Shown here one piece after another: positions 53,896 to 63,224 of a stretch of 64,000 nt of DNA. The stretch's first letter is position 1. Each line of letters begins with the position of its first letter. The position numbers and the translations under genes were made by a program. Source of the stretch: Thalassobium sp. (GTDB taxonomy: Bacteria; Pseudomonadota; Gammaproteobacteria; Pseudomonadales; Oceanobacteraceae). The stretch is taken from NCBI GenBank assembly GCA_002733205.1, contig NVUW01000002.1, positions 186,001 to 250,000 on the forward strand, written 5' to 3'. Below the pieces are notes generated by a model. It ran no database searches. It was not told the DNA's origin and saw nothing but the letters and a program-made list of their open reading frames with translations.

Positions 53896-56820
53896 ATGAT
53901 GATCAATCTGTCCGATTTCTTTCTGCTCGAAACCCTTTCCCCATCCATGCTGCTGGTCGGACAGTACGATAACTGGCTGGTTCTGCTGTCCCTGCTGATC
54001 GCTATTGCTGCCTCATTTATGGCGCTGACACTGGCCGCCGCGGCACGCAATACTTCTTCTGTTGCAATACAGCGTCTGCATCTGCTGACCGGCTCCGCTG
54101 CTCTGGGCGTGGGTATCTGGGCGATGCACTTTATTGGCATGCTGGCGTTCAAACTGTGCACAACCGTCTCTTATCAGCCGGGGATAACCCTGCTGTCGGT
54201 GCTGCCCGGCGTGTTGGCGTCCTGGGTCACCCTCAGCCAGCTTGCACGTAACGGCTTCGGCTGGCCACGGCTGCTGAGCGGCGGTCTGGCCGTGGGACTG
54301 GGCATTGGCAGCATGCACTATATCGGTATGGCCGCCATGGCGCTGGGGCCGGCGTTACGTTATGACCCGGTCTACTTCGCGCTGTCACTGGTGGTGGCCA
54401 TAGTACTGGCCACACTCGCACTGTGGATCAGTTTCGGCCTGCGTCAGCATTTTTCGATACGTGGTAACACCGTGCGACTGCTGGCCGGTATCGTTATGGG
54501 TCTGGCCATCGCCGGTATGCATTACACCGCCATGGAAGCCGCGCGTTTTGTCGGTCAGGCCGACCCGGAGTTTATTGCCGGCAGTCAGAAACACTATGCC
54601 CTGTCGATCAGTATTGCTGCCGTTACCGTGCTGATCGGCGTACTGATCAGCGGTGTGAATGCACTGGTGCGTTACCGCGCTCTGCTGGCCCGCAGTGAAG
54701 AAAGCGCCAGTGAACTGCAGGCCATGTTCGACACCGCTGTCGACGGCATTATCAAGATCTCCGCCAACGGCCTGATCCTGTCAGCCAATCGTTCGGTGGC
54801 GCGTATTCTCGGCTATCACGAGCAGGAGCTGCGGGGGAATAACATCAGCATGCTGATGCCGACGCCGCACCGCGACGGACATGATCAGTATCTGCAGAAT
54901 TATCTGGGCTCCGGTCAGGCACAGATTATTGGTCAGGGACGGGAGGTGTTGGCCCGTCATAAAGATGGCCGGCAGATACCGGTCCGGCTTGCCATTGGTG
55001 AGTTCCGCCGCAGCGGCGTCACCACCTTTGTTGGCTTTATCAGCGATATCAGCGAACGCCACGCGATGGAGATTGATATGCGCCGCGCCAAAGAGCTGGC
55101 TGAGCAGGCGGCTCAGGCGAAGAGTGAGTTTCTCGCCAATATGAGCCATGAAATCCGTACCCCAATGAACTCCATTCTGGGTTTTACTGAACTGCTGCTC
55201 GACAGTCCGCTGAACGAAGGCCAGAGCCGTAATCTCAATATTGTGCGCAGCTCTGCCCAGTCATTACTGGCGCTGCTGAACGATGTGCTTGATACCGCCA
55301 AATTTGAGTACGGCGGCGATATTCTCGAAAGCCGCAATTTTTCACTGCGGGCCATCTGCCAGCAGCTGATCGCTACCCAGGGGCTGGCTGCCCAACGCAA
55401 AGGCGTCGGGCTGGAACTGCATTACGAAGCCGGAACCAGCGATTTCTTTCGCGGTGATCCGTTGCGCGTACAGCAGGTGCTGCTGAACCTGATCAGCAAC
55501 GCCGTGAAGTTTACCGAGCACGGCCGGGTCGATATCCGCGTCAGCCGCGCAAGTGATGGCGTCCGTATCAGCGTCAGCGACACCGGCATCGGCATTCCTG
55601 CCGATCGCCTGAGCAGCATCTTCGCGCCGTTCTCCCAGGCCGACTCAAGCATGACCCGGCGCTTTGGCGGTACCGGTCTCGGCACCACCATCGCCCGCCA
55701 GCTGGTTGAAATGATGGGAGGCCGCATTGAGGTCAGCAGCGTGGTGGGCGAAGGCTCCTGTTTTACGGTCTGCCTGCCACTGCCAGAAGGGGAAGACGGC
55801 GACGACGTCAGCGCTCTGCAGCCTGAAGTTAAGCTGCCGTCGTTACGGATTCTCGCCGCCGATGATGTGCCGCAGAACCTGCAGTTGCTGGAAGGTGTGC
55901 TCAGCCGTCGTGGCCACCGCCTGATCTCCGTATCCAATGGCAGCGATGCCGTTACCCTGTTTAAATCCGGCCATTTTGATCTGGTGCTGATGGATGTGCA
56001 GATGCCCACCATGGATGGCCATGAGGCCAGCCGCCTGATCCGTCAGTGGGAATACGAACAGGCGCTGGAGCCAACGCCGATCATTGCCCTGACCGCCAGC
56101 GTGCTGGAGAAAGACCGCCATCTGGCCCACGCCGCGGGTATGAATGGCTTTGCCGCCAAACCGCTGAATATCAGTGAACTCAGCCGCGAAATAGCACGGG
56201 TGCTGGGTATCAGCATCAGTCCGGATAACGGCAGCCATAACGAAACCCACGACAACGATCTGCTGATCGACTGGGAACTGGGCGCCACGCTTTGGCAAAG
56301 CCACAGCCAACATATCGGGGCCATCCGCGCCTTCCGCGCCGCAAAAACCAATCAACCACAACGACTGGCCGGGCTGCTGCATGATCCTGACGCGGCCATC
56401 GCCGAGGTGCACCGCATCAAAGGTCTGGCCGGCAACCTGTGCCTGCACCGCCTGACGGCTGCCTACGCCTGGCTGGAAGAACAGCTGCGTCAGCAACCAG
56501 CTAAGGTTTCCCCCGCCATGCTGGTTCTGATCCGCCGCCTGCTGCAGGAAATCGACAGCCAGCTGGCTGTGCAGCAGGAAATAGATGACACACCGCAACA
56601 GCAAACCGATATCAGCAGCGCCCAGCTGCAGGCGCTGCTGCGTCAGGTACAACAGGGCGAATTGCCCGATCAGGCACTACAGGCAGCAATGGCCGCAATG
56701 CCGGTGGATCTGGCCGTGCAGGCCGGTGATGCAGCTGCTAACTTTGATGCTGAAACCCTTGCCACCCTGCTCGAAGCGTACCTGCGCACACTGACCGGGG
56801 AGTCGGATGCCCATGACTGA
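53896..56820 (+). CDS. MHYT-domain hybrid sensor histidine kinase with REC and Hpt
   Basis: A membrane kinase of about 974 residues. The N-terminal MHYT domain comprises seven helices with the signature repeats MHFIGM, MHYIGM and MHYTAM; MHYT sensors have been suggested to sense copper or gases. A PAS domain (ANRSVARILGYHEQELRGN), HisKA (FLANMSHEIRTPMNSILGFT) and HATPase (NLISNAVKFTEHG, GGTGLGTTIARQL) follow. The receiver has LVLMDVQMPTMDGHE, and a C-terminal Hpt carries HRIKGLAGN, so the whole phosphorelay lies in one protein. Its stop overlaps the HD-GYP gene. The start is uncertain (GTG 53890, ATG 53896 or 53899), with no clear ribosome site. Confidence 0.88.
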   Translation: MMINLSDFFLLETLSPSMLLVGQYDNWLVLLSLLIAIAASFMALTLAAAARNTSSVAIQRLHLLTGSAALGVGIWAMHFIGMLAFKLCTTVSYQPGITLLSVLPGVLASWVTLSQLARNGFGWPRLLSGGLAVGLGIGSMHYIGMAAMALGPALRYDPVYFALSLVVAIVLATLALWISFGLRQHFSIRGNTVRLLAGIVMGLAIAGMHYTAMEAARFVGQADPEFIAGSQKHYALSISIAAVTVLIGVLISGVNALVRYRALLARSEESASELQAMFDTAVDGIIKISANGLILSANRSVARILGYHEQELRGNNISMLMPTPHRDGHDQYLQNYLGSGQAQIIGQGREVLARHKDGRQIPVRLAIGEFRRSGVTTFVGFISDISERHAMEIDMRRAKELAEQAAQAKSEFLANMSHEIRTPMNSILGFTELLLDSPLNEGQSRNLNIVRSSAQSLLALLNDVLDTAKFEYGGDILESRNFSLRAICQQLIATQGLAAQRKGVGLELHYEAGTSDFFRGDPLRVQQVLLNLISNAVKFTEHGRVDIRVSRASDGVRISVSDTGIGIPADRLSSIFAPFSQADSSMTRRFGGTGLGTTIARQLVEMMGGRIEVSSVVGEGSCFTVCLPLPEGEDGDDVSALQPEVKLPSLRILAADDVPQNLQLLEGVLSRRGHRLISVSNGSDAVTLFKSGHFDLVLMDVQMPTMDGHEASRLIRQWEYEQALEPTPIIALTASVLEKDRHLAHAAGMNGFAAKPLNISELSREIARVLGISISPDNGSHNETHDNDLLIDWELGATLWQSHSQHIGAIRAFRAAKTNQPQRLAGLLHDPDAAIAEVHRIKGLAGNLCLHRLTAAYAWLEEQLRQQPAKVSPAMLVLIRRLLQEIDSQLAVQQEIDDTPQQQTDISSAQLQALLRQVQQGELPDQALQAAMAAMPVDLAVQAGDAAANFDAETLATLLEAYLRTLTGESDAHD

Positions 56821-57805
56821 ACACCCTACCCTGCTGATCGTCGATGACGAGCCTGCCAACCTGCAGGTGCTGAAAAATATTCTCGCCGATCACTACCGCC
56901 TGTTATTTGCCCGTGACGGCCAGCGCGCACTGGCACTGGCGGACAGTGAACGGCCGGATCTGATTCTGCTCGACGTGATGATGCCCGAAATGTCCGGCTA
57001 CGATGTCTGCCGGCAGCTGAAGGCCACACGCAGCACCGCCCATATCCCGGTCATCTTCGTCACCGCCCTGTCGCAGGTGGCTGACGAAGCTCAGGGACTG
57101 GAAGCCGGAGCCGTGGACTACCTGACCAAACCGGTCAGCCCCGCCATCGTCCGCGCCCGCGTCCGCACGCACCTGTCGCTGGTGCACACTGAAGAACTGA
57201 AGCAGACGCGCCTTTCCGTCGTGCAGCGTCTCGGCCGGGCGGCGGAATACAAAGACAACGAAACCGGACGCCACGTTATCCGCATGAGCCTGTTTTCACA
57301 GATCATCGGCCGCCGTCTGGGGCTGGGCGAACAGCATCTGGAAGACCTGCTGAATGCAGCCCCCATGCACGACATCGGTAAAATCGGCATCCCCGATGCG
57401 GTGCTGCTGAAGCCCGGCAAACTGGATGAAGACGAGTGGAAAATCATGCAGAGCCACGCCGCGATCGGCGCTGAAATTATTGGCGAAGACGGCTCCAACC
57501 TGCTGCGTATGGCACGCGATATTGCCCTCTGCCATCACGAAAAGTGGGACGGCAGCGGTTATCCGCAGGGACTCAGCGGCGCAGACATTCCACTGGAAGC
57601 ACGCATTGTCGCCCTGGCCGATGTGTTCGACGCCTTAACCAGCGAGCGCCCCTACAAAAAAGCCTGGCCGGTCGAGCAGGCAACAGCACTGATCCGTGAA
57701 CAAAGTGGCAAACACTTTGATCCGCAGCTGGTCGAGGTATTTTTCGACAGCCTGCCGGATATCCTGAAAGCGCGGTCGCAGTGGCTGGATCAGGACGCCG
57801 GTTAG
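56807..57805 (+). CDS. HD-GYP response regulator (probable c-di-GMP phosphodiesterase)
   Basis: A 332-residue protein. The receiver domain (1-125) has the acidic pair in LLIVDDEPAN, phospho-acceptor in LILLDVMMPEMSG and Lys in YLTKPVSPAI. The HD-GYP domain has the HD of APMHDIGKIGIPD, HHEKWDGSGYPQGL (GYP motif) and later ARIVALADVFDALTSERPYK. All residues for metal binding look intact. The start lies within the end of the MHYT kinase (14-base overlap, GGGGAG upstream), so the pair is likely a cognate two-component system tied to c-di-GMP breakdown. A terminator follows. Confidence 0.9.
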   Translation: MPMTEHPTLLIVDDEPANLQVLKNILADHYRLLFARDGQRALALADSERPDLILLDVMMPEMSGYDVCRQLKATRSTAHIPVIFVTALSQVADEAQGLEAGAVDYLTKPVSPAIVRARVRTHLSLVHTEELKQTRLSVVQRLGRAAEYKDNETGRHVIRMSLFSQIIGRRLGLGEQHLEDLLNAAPMHDIGKIGIPDAVLLKPGKLDEDEWKIMQSHAAIGAEIIGEDGSNLLRMARDIALCHHEKWDGSGYPQGLSGADIPLEARIVALADVFDALTSERPYKKAWPVEQATALIREQSGKHFDPQLVEVFFDSLPDILKARSQWLDQDAG

Positions 57806-57820
57806 GCTGGAAAACACATA

Positions 57821-57850
57821 AAAAAACGGGACTTTTAAGCCCCGTTTTTA
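57821..57850 (+). terminator. Terminator after the HD-GYP gene
   Basis: AAACGGG and CCCGTTT arms with a run of T, between convergent genes; can serve both. Confidence 0.75.
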
Positions 57851-57865
57851 CGCAACAAGTACGCC

Positions 57866-58159
57866 TTACTCAGCACCGGCTTCCCGCAGTGCCGCAGCAT
57901 ATTCTTCGCCTTTGCTGTGGCTGGCGATGGTTTGCAGAATGGTTACGCCTTCGGCATTTTTCGCATTCAGGTTATGGCCTTCGGCTTTAAACAGCTCCAC
58001 GTATTCGGCAAACACTTCCGGCAGCATATGACGGTATGCGCGGATGGCGGCCACGTAATCAGCATCGCTGCCGTCATAGCTGTTGGCGCTCAGAAATTCA
58101 CGCAGCTGCGCTTCTGACCACTCACCACCAAATACTTTTTCTTTATCTTTCTTCTGCAT
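57866..58159 (-). CDS. PA4642-family small protein
   Basis: A 97-residue acidic helical protein. KKDKEKVFGGEWSEAQLREF, then YVAAIRAYRHMLPEVFAEYV and LFKAEGHNLNAKNAEGVTIL follow the pattern of the pseudomonad PA4642 family. The last segment resembles half an ankyrin repeat. No function is known. AGGAG 5 bases upstream of ATG 58159 supports the start. It lies next to trmB on the same strand. Confidence 0.7.
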   Translation of the reverse strand: MQKKDKEKVFGGEWSEAQLREFLSANSYDGSDADYVAAIRAYRHMLPEVFAEYVELFKAEGHNLNAKNAEGVTILQTIASHSKGEEYAAALREAGAE

Positions 58160-58256
58160 GATTTTCTCCTGAGTATTCTGCTATCCGGTTGCGCAATGAC
58201 AATACGGATTGATTATTTTCGGTAAGCGTTTACGAGGCCGCTAACGCAGCTGGCGA

Positions 58257-58982
58257 TCAGACTTTGCGGAACATTAAATCCCACACCCCATGTCCCAGCT
58301 TCTCACCACGGTTTTCAAACTTGGTCAGCGGGCGGTGCTCCGGACGCGGCACGCAATTGCCCTTACCGGCAACGTTTTCATAACCTTCAGCCACATCCAT
58401 TACTTCCAGCATATGCTCCATATACGGTTCCCAGTCGGTCGCCATATGGAATACGCCACCCGGCTTTAAAATACGGCGGATGGTCTGGGCAAATTCGGCC
58501 TGCACAATGCGGCGCTTATGGTGCTTTTTCTTGTGCCACGGGTCAGGGAAAAACAGCTGCACGGTATCGATGCAGTTATCCGGCAACAGTTTCAGTACCT
58601 CGATCGCATCTTCTTTATAGCTGCGCAGGTTAGTGATGCCGGCTTCTTCCGCCAGATACAGCAACGAGCCAACACCCGGCAGATGTACTTCGACACCGAT
58701 AAAATCTTTTTCCGGCGCGGCCGCCGCCATCTGTACCAGCGACTGGCCCATGCCGTAGCCGATTTCCAGCACCACATGGCCGTCACGGCCAAACACCTCA
58801 ACCGGATTAATCGCGCCCTGCGCCAGTTCCAGCCCCATCACCGGCCACTGCCGTTCGAGAGCGCCTTCCTGACCTTTGGTTAAACGCCCGGCACGGATCA
58901 CAAAGCTTTTGATACCGCGGCGGTAAACCGGTTTGTCGCCTTCCGCAGCCGCAGCTGCCGGATTTTCATCATGTTCGCTCAC
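58257..58982 (-). CDS. trmB: tRNA (guanine-N7-)-methyltransferase TrmB
   Basis: Methylates G46 in the variable loop of tRNA using SAM. The 241-residue enzyme shows [20 protein letters not shown] (SAM site), the motif [35 protein letters not shown] (catalytic and RNA-binding) and [14 protein letters not shown]. All are family hallmarks. The N-terminus is extended by a low-complexity Ala/Glu stretch. Confidence 0.95.
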   Translation of the reverse strand: MSEHDENPAAAAAEGDKPVYRRGIKSFVIRAGRLTKGQEGALERQWPVMGLELAQGAINPVEVFGRDGHVVLEIGYGMGQSLVQMAAAAPEKDFIGVEVHLPGVGSLLYLAEEAGITNLRSYKEDAIEVLKLLPDNCIDTVQLFFPDPWHKKKHHKRRIVQAEFAQTIRRILKPGGVFHMATDWEPYMEHMLEVMDVAEGYENVAGKGNCVPRPEHRPLTKFENRGEKLGHGVWDLMFRKV

Positions 58983-59012
58983 GATAACCTGCCTGAATAA
59001 TTACAAAGAGTG

Positions 59013-59393
59013 TTAAGAGGTTTTCAGCTTAACGGCCGCCACCAGTAACGCCGACCAACCCAGCAGCCAGCTGACGCCGCCCAGCGGTGTGATCATACCC
59101 AGCGGCCGCACACCGCTCAGCGCCAGCAGATACAGACTGCCGCTGAACAGAATCAGCCCCAGCAACATCAGCCGCGCCGACCAGCTCAGCCAGCGCGATG
59201 GCTGCACCTGCAGCCACAGCGATAAGGCCAGCAGAACCACAGCATGAATCAGGTGATACTGCACCGCGGTCTGGTACACCGTCAGCATATCAGCGTTCAG
59301 TACGCCCTTCAGACCATGCGCTCCGAACGCGCCCAGTGCGACACCGCTGAAGCCTGCAACAGCGGCGGCTACCAGTGTATTTTTTGCCTGCAT
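59013..59393 (-). CDS. DUF423 (YgdD-type) inner-membrane protein
   Basis: A 126-residue protein with four hydrophobic helices. The first two carry the family pattern GVALGAFGAHGLKGVL and TAVQYHLIHAVVLLAL, and the end is RPLGMITPLGGVSWLLGWSA. Function unknown; the DUF423 assignment is firm. It lies 30 bases upstream of trmB on the same strand. Confidence 0.88.
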   Translation of the reverse strand: MQAKNTLVAAAVAGFSGVALGAFGAHGLKGVLNADMLTVYQTAVQYHLIHAVVLLALSLWLQVQPSRWLSWSARLMLLGLILFSGSLYLLALSGVRPLGMITPLGGVSWLLGWSALLVAAVKLKTS

Positions 59394-59455
59394 AAAAAAC
59401 CCCCTGCGGTTTTGGCCGGCGATTATAAAGGAGCCGGGCGGTCAGGTCATATCTG

Positions 59456-59721
59456 GGGGCACCTCTGAATAATTCTGCACAGCTTCGCGTGAGTGCTGCA
59501 GAGCGTTTTGACAAGGCGTCGATTGCAGTGAATGGCAAGTCCTTCATAAAATCGACAACACCGTCAAAACGCTCTGCAGCCCACGCCCTTCGGGGCTTGC
59601 TGAAAAAATCCAGCTCGGTGTTGCCACGTTTTGACGTAACCCGCTATGCCTTCAACGTGGCGCCTTGATCTGAACTTTTTCAGTAAGCCGAAGCGGGCAC
59701 TGAATTATTCAGAGATGCCCC
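59456..59721. mobile_element. MITE-like 266-bp structured repeat without a gene
   Basis: Terminal inverted repeats GGGGCACCTCTGAATAATTC (59456 onward) and GAATTATTCAGAGATGCCCC (ending 59721) differ at one base. Inside lie perfect 18-base arms (GCTGCAGAGCGTTTTGAC at 59495-59512 and its complement at 59563-59580). A further pair is GTCGATT / AATCGAC (59518, 59550), then GGCTTGCTGAAAAA with TTTTTCAGTAAGCC (59594, 59676), and GCCACGTT with AACGTGGC (59623, 59654). No coding region and no clear target duplication. A partial second copy sits at the copA promoter. Fills most of the 377-base gap between the DUF423 gene and ubiD. Confidence 0.72.
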
Positions 59722-59770
59722 GGGAGCTCTGGTATGATGCCCGGCAGTTGAAAAGCCTGTGGAAGTGCCT

Positions 59771-61234
59771 GTGAAATACACCGACCTGCGCGACTTTATT
59801 AAATCGCTGGAAAAACGTGGCGAACTGAAACGCATCCGTTATCCGGTTGATCCGCATCTGGAAATGACCGAAATCGCCGACCGTGTGCTGCGTGCCGGCG
59901 GTCCGGCGCTGCTGTTTGAAAACCCCAAAGGTTATGACATGCCGGTTCTGGCCAACCTGTTCGGCACGCCGAAACGGGTGGCGCTGGGCATGGGCGAAGA
60001 GTCCGTTGAAGCGCTGCGTGAAGTGGGCCAGCTGCTGGCGTTTTTAAAAGAACCCGAGCCACCCAAGGGCATGAAAGACGCCTGGGACAAACTGCCGATT
60101 TTCAAAAAAGTGCTGGCGATGGGGCCGAAAGAAGTACGCAAAGCACCCTGTCAGGATGTGGTACTGGAAGGTGACGACGTCGATCTGAGCAAAATTCCGG
60201 TGCAGCATTGCTGGCCCGGCGACGCTGGTCCGTTAATTACCTGGCCGCTGGTGATTACCAAAGGGCCGCATAAAGACCGCCACAATTTAGGGATTTATCG
60301 TCAGCAGGTAATTGCTAAAAACAAGGTGATCATGCGCTGGCTCAGCCATCGTGGCGGCGCGCTGGATTTTCTTGAGTGGCAGAAGGCCCATCCGGGCGAA
60401 CCTTTCCCGGTAACTGTCGCGCTGGGCGCCGACCCGGCCACCATTCTCGGTGCCGTCACCCCCGTGCCGGATACCCTGAGCGAATATGCTTTTGCTGGCC
60501 TGCTGCGCGACAGCAAGACCGAGCTGGTAAAAAGTATTGGCAACGATCTGCTGGTGCCGGCCTCGGCCGAAATTGTGCTTGAAGGGGTGATTCATCCGGG
60601 TGAGATGGCACCAGAGGGGCCATTCGGTGACCACACCGGCTATTACAACGAGGTCGATGAATTCCCGGTATTTACCGTCGAGCGCATTACCCACCGCAAA
60701 GACCCGATCTACCACAGCACCTACACCGGCCGCCCACCGGATGAGCCGGCCATTCTCGGTGTGGCGCTGAACGAAGTCTTTGTGCCGATTCTGCAGAAGC
60801 AGTTTCCGGAAATCGTCGACTTCTATCTGCCGCCGGAAGGCTGTTCCTACCGCATGGCGGTGGTGAGCATGAAGAAACAATACCCGGGTCATGCCAAGCG
60901 CGTGATGATGGGCGTGTGGTCATTCCTGCGCCAGTTTATGTACACCAAGTTTGTGATTGTGGTCGACGATGACGTGAACACCCGCAACTGGGAAGACGTG
61001 ATCTGGGCCATCACCACCCGTATGGACCCGGCGCGCGATACCACGCTGATTGAAAACACGCCAATTGATTATCTCGACTTTGCCTCGCCGGTATCGGGTC
61101 TGGGCTCGAAGATGGGTCTGGATGCCACCAACAAATGGCCGGGTGAAACCAGCCGCGAATGGGGCACGCCGATCGTGATGGATCAGGACGTGAAAAATAA
61201 AGTCGACGAAATCTGGGATCAGCTGGGGTTATGA
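59771..61234 (+). CDS. ubiD: UbiD, prenylated-FMN-dependent 4-hydroxybenzoate polyprenyl decarboxylase
   Basis: A 487-residue decarboxylase of ubiquinone synthesis that uses the cofactor made by Ubi[61 protein letters not shown] and [20 protein letters not shown] match UbiD. The Glu pair in the last segment and the preceding Arg are the catalytic residues. GTG 59771 is chosen as the start since GGAAG stands 5 bases before it and it gives the UbiD N-terminus. The next gene overlaps by four bases. Confidence 0.96.
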   Translation: MKYTDLRDFIKSLEKRGELKRIRYPVDPHLEMTEIADRVLRAGGPALLFENPKGYDMPVLANLFGTPKRVALGMGEESVEALREVGQLLAFLKEPEPPKGMKDAWDKLPIFKKVLAMGPKEVRKAPCQDVVLEGDDVDLSKIPVQHCWPGDAGPLITWPLVITKGPHKDRHNLGIYRQQVIAKNKVIMRWLSHRGGALDFLEWQKAHPGEPFPVTVALGADPATILGAVTPVPDTLSEYAFAGLLRDSKTELVKSIGNDLLVPASAEIVLEGVIHPGEMAPEGPFGDHTGYYNEVDEFPVFTVERITHRKDPIYHSTYTGRPPDEPAILGVALNEVFVPILQKQFPEIVDFYLPPEGCSYRMAVVSMKKQYPGHAKRVMMGVWSFLRQFMYTKFVIVVDDDVNTRNWEDVIWAITTRMDPARDTTLIENTPIDYLDFASPVSGLGSKMGLDATNKWPGETSREWGTPIVMDQDVKNKVDEIWDQLGL

Positions 61235-62271
61235 CGCTCCATACCGTCACCTTCCGGCCATCCGGGGCGCGCATCCGCTGTGCCCCGGATCAGACCATCG
61301 CCGAGGCCGCGCTGCAGCAGGGCGTGATCGTGCCGGTCAGCTGCGAAAACGCGATCTGCCAGATCTGCCAGGGGGAAAGGCTTTCCGGAGCGCTCAGCTT
61401 TCGCAACTCTCTGGGTCAGACCATACTTGAGCAAGACAATCAGGTATTATGCTGTGTCGCCCAACCCCAGACCGATGTTGAGATTTATATGGCCGATGTT
61501 TACGCCCCCAACCACAAGCCACAGGTCAGCCTGGCCTGTCAGATTCCCGCCGTGGAACTGCTGGGCGATGATATCTGGCGCATAGAATTACTCACCCCGG
61601 CGGGCAAGAGTGCCGATTTCTGGCCCGGCCAGTACCTGCTGCTGCATGTACGTGATGAACAGGGCAATGAAGAACAGGTGCCCTTCTCCATCGCCTGCGC
61701 ACCGGGCAGCATGAACAATACCGACCCGCGCAAGATTGAGCTGCATATTGCCAACAGCAGCGACAACGCCCTGCGCATTATTAATTTCCTGCGCGACGCT
61801 GTCGTGGCGCGCGTGACGTTGCCGGCGGGCGATTGCTTTATCAGCAAACTCTTTATTCAGCAGCACAAAGATCAGCCACTGGTGATGGTGGCAGCCGGCA
61901 GTGGCTTCTCACAGATTAAAGCCCTGATCGAAGGTGCCCTGGCGCTGAACCCAAAGCAGGAAATCCACCTGTACTGGTCCAATCGTGGGGCCGAAGGCTT
62001 CTATCTGGCTGACCTGCCCCTGCACTGGGCACAACAGTATGCGAACTTTCATTATCACCCAATCATCGAACAGCACAGCGAAGGCTGGCATGGCCGCGCC
62101 GGTTGGATTTATCAGGTGATTCACGAAGACTTTGCCGATCTGAGCCAGGTACAGATGTTCGCCTGCGGCTCGCCCAACATGGTGTACGGCACCCTCGATC
62201 AGCTGGCACCGCTGGGCCTGACCCAAACCAACATGCACTCCGATGTATTTGCCTACGCTCCGCGCAGCTGA
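61231..62271 (+). CDS. Ferredoxin-reductase protein, 2Fe-2S plus FAD/NAD domains
   Basis: A 346-residue flavin reductase-type protein. The N-terminal plant-type ferredoxin domain (about 1-95) has cysteines [12 protein letters not shown] and a fourth in VLCC. The FAD domain follows ([21 protein letters not shown]). The NAD domain comprises [16 protein letters not shown] and the C-terminal [14 protein letters not shown]. Such ubiD-linked reductases are annotated CDP-6-deoxy-delta-3,4-glucoseen reductase or Fre-like; the electron acceptor is not established. It overlaps ubiD by four bases, so a role around UbiD/UbiX flavin chemistry is plausible. Confidence 0.82.
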   Translation: MTLHTVTFRPSGARIRCAPDQTIAEAALQQGVIVPVSCENAICQICQGERLSGALSFRNSLGQTILEQDNQVLCCVAQPQTDVEIYMADVYAPNHKPQVSLACQIPAVELLGDDIWRIELLTPAGKSADFWPGQYLLLHVRDEQGNEEQVPFSIACAPGSMNNTDPRKIELHIANSSDNALRIINFLRDAVVARVTLPAGDCFISKLFIQQHKDQPLVMVAAGSGFSQIKALIEGALALNPKQEIHLYWSNRGAEGFYLADLPLHWAQQYANFHYHPIIEQHSEGWHGRAGWIYQVIHEDFADLSQVQMFACGSPNMVYGTLDQLAPLGLTQTNMHSDVFAYAPRS

Positions 62272-62321
62272 ATACTCAGATACCCGAATACACTCTTACC
62301 CCTATAAAATCAGGAGCCTCT

Positions 62322-63143
62322 ATGAACTGGACCTTCACCATTAATCCGCAGCAATTGTGGGAAACTTATGTTTTGCCCTGGGGCACGCAGATTGTTCTGG
62401 CCCTGCTGATTTTTATTGTCGGCCGCATACTGGCACGCGCCGCCAGCCACGGTGCAACCAAAGCACTTGAGCGGGCACGCCTCGACCCGATTCTGGTTAA
62501 CTTTATCAGCACCCTGCTCAACACCACGCTGATATTACTGGTAATTGTCTTTGCCCTGTCGCAACTCGGCCTCGATACCACCTCACTGGTTGCTCTGGTC
62601 GGTGCCGCCGGTCTGGCTGTTGGTCTGGCGCTGAAGGATTCGCTGTCGCACTTTGCTGCCGGGGTAATGCTGATCGTGTTCCGCCCGTTCAAACTGGGTG
62701 ATTATGTTGAAGTTGGCGGTGTGGCCGGCTCTGTGGATAAGATCACCATTTTCAGCACTCGTCTGAAAACCCCGGACAACAAAGTCGTCACCGTGCCGAA
62801 TGGCAATGTGTTCGGCAACACCATGGTCAACTACTCCGAAGAAGCCACTCGCCGCATCGATATGGTGGTCGGTATCAGCTACGGCTCCGACCTGCTGAAA
62901 GCGAAAAGCATTCTGGAAGAACTGGTCAAAGACCACGACAAAGTGCTGAAAGATCCGGCTTATAAAATCGCCGTCTCCGAGCTGGCCGACTCCTCCGTGA
63001 ACTTTATTGTGCGCCCCTGGGTAAAAGCCGAAGACTACTGGGATGTACGCTTCCAGCTGACCGAAAGCATCAAGCTGCGTTTTGACGCCGAAGGCATTGA
63101 GATTCCGTTCCCGCAGATGGATGTGCACTGGCATAAAGAATAA
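62322..63143 (+). CDS. mscS: Small-conductance mechanosensitive channel (MscS family)
   Basis: A 273-residue channel that releases solutes upon osmotic downshock. Helix TM1 is IVLALLIFIVGRILARAA, TM2 lies in NTTLILLVIVFALSQLG and the pore helix is the Ala/Gly-rich LVGAAGLAVGLALKDSLSHF. The beta domain begins FKLGDYVEVGGVAGSVDKIT and the vestibule domain completes it. The size equals E. coli MscS. ATG 62322 follows CAGGAG; longer in-frame starts lie within the upstream gene and are rejected. Confidence 0.93.
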   Translation: MNWTFTINPQQLWETYVLPWGTQIVLALLIFIVGRILARAASHGATKALERARLDPILVNFISTLLNTTLILLVIVFALSQLGLDTTSLVALVGAAGLAVGLALKDSLSHFAAGVMLIVFRPFKLGDYVEVGGVAGSVDKITIFSTRLKTPDNKVVTVPNGNVFGNTMVNYSEEATRRIDMVVGISYGSDLLKAKSILEELVKDHDKVLKDPAYKIAVSELADSSVNFIVRPWVKAEDYWDVRFQLTESIKLRFDAEGIEIPFPQMDVHWHKE

Positions 63144-63224
63144 GAAGGAAAACAAACATAATTACTTTGCAGCGTATTAAGGCGTTGTCTACAGTGTTTT
63201 ATCTGTCACTAAAGGAACGCCAGC

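Noticed and set aside
59456-59721. CRISPR array or tandem repeat in the ubiD upstream gap
   Set aside because: The repeated segments are inverted arms, not direct repeats with spacers. No array is seen anywhere in the window.
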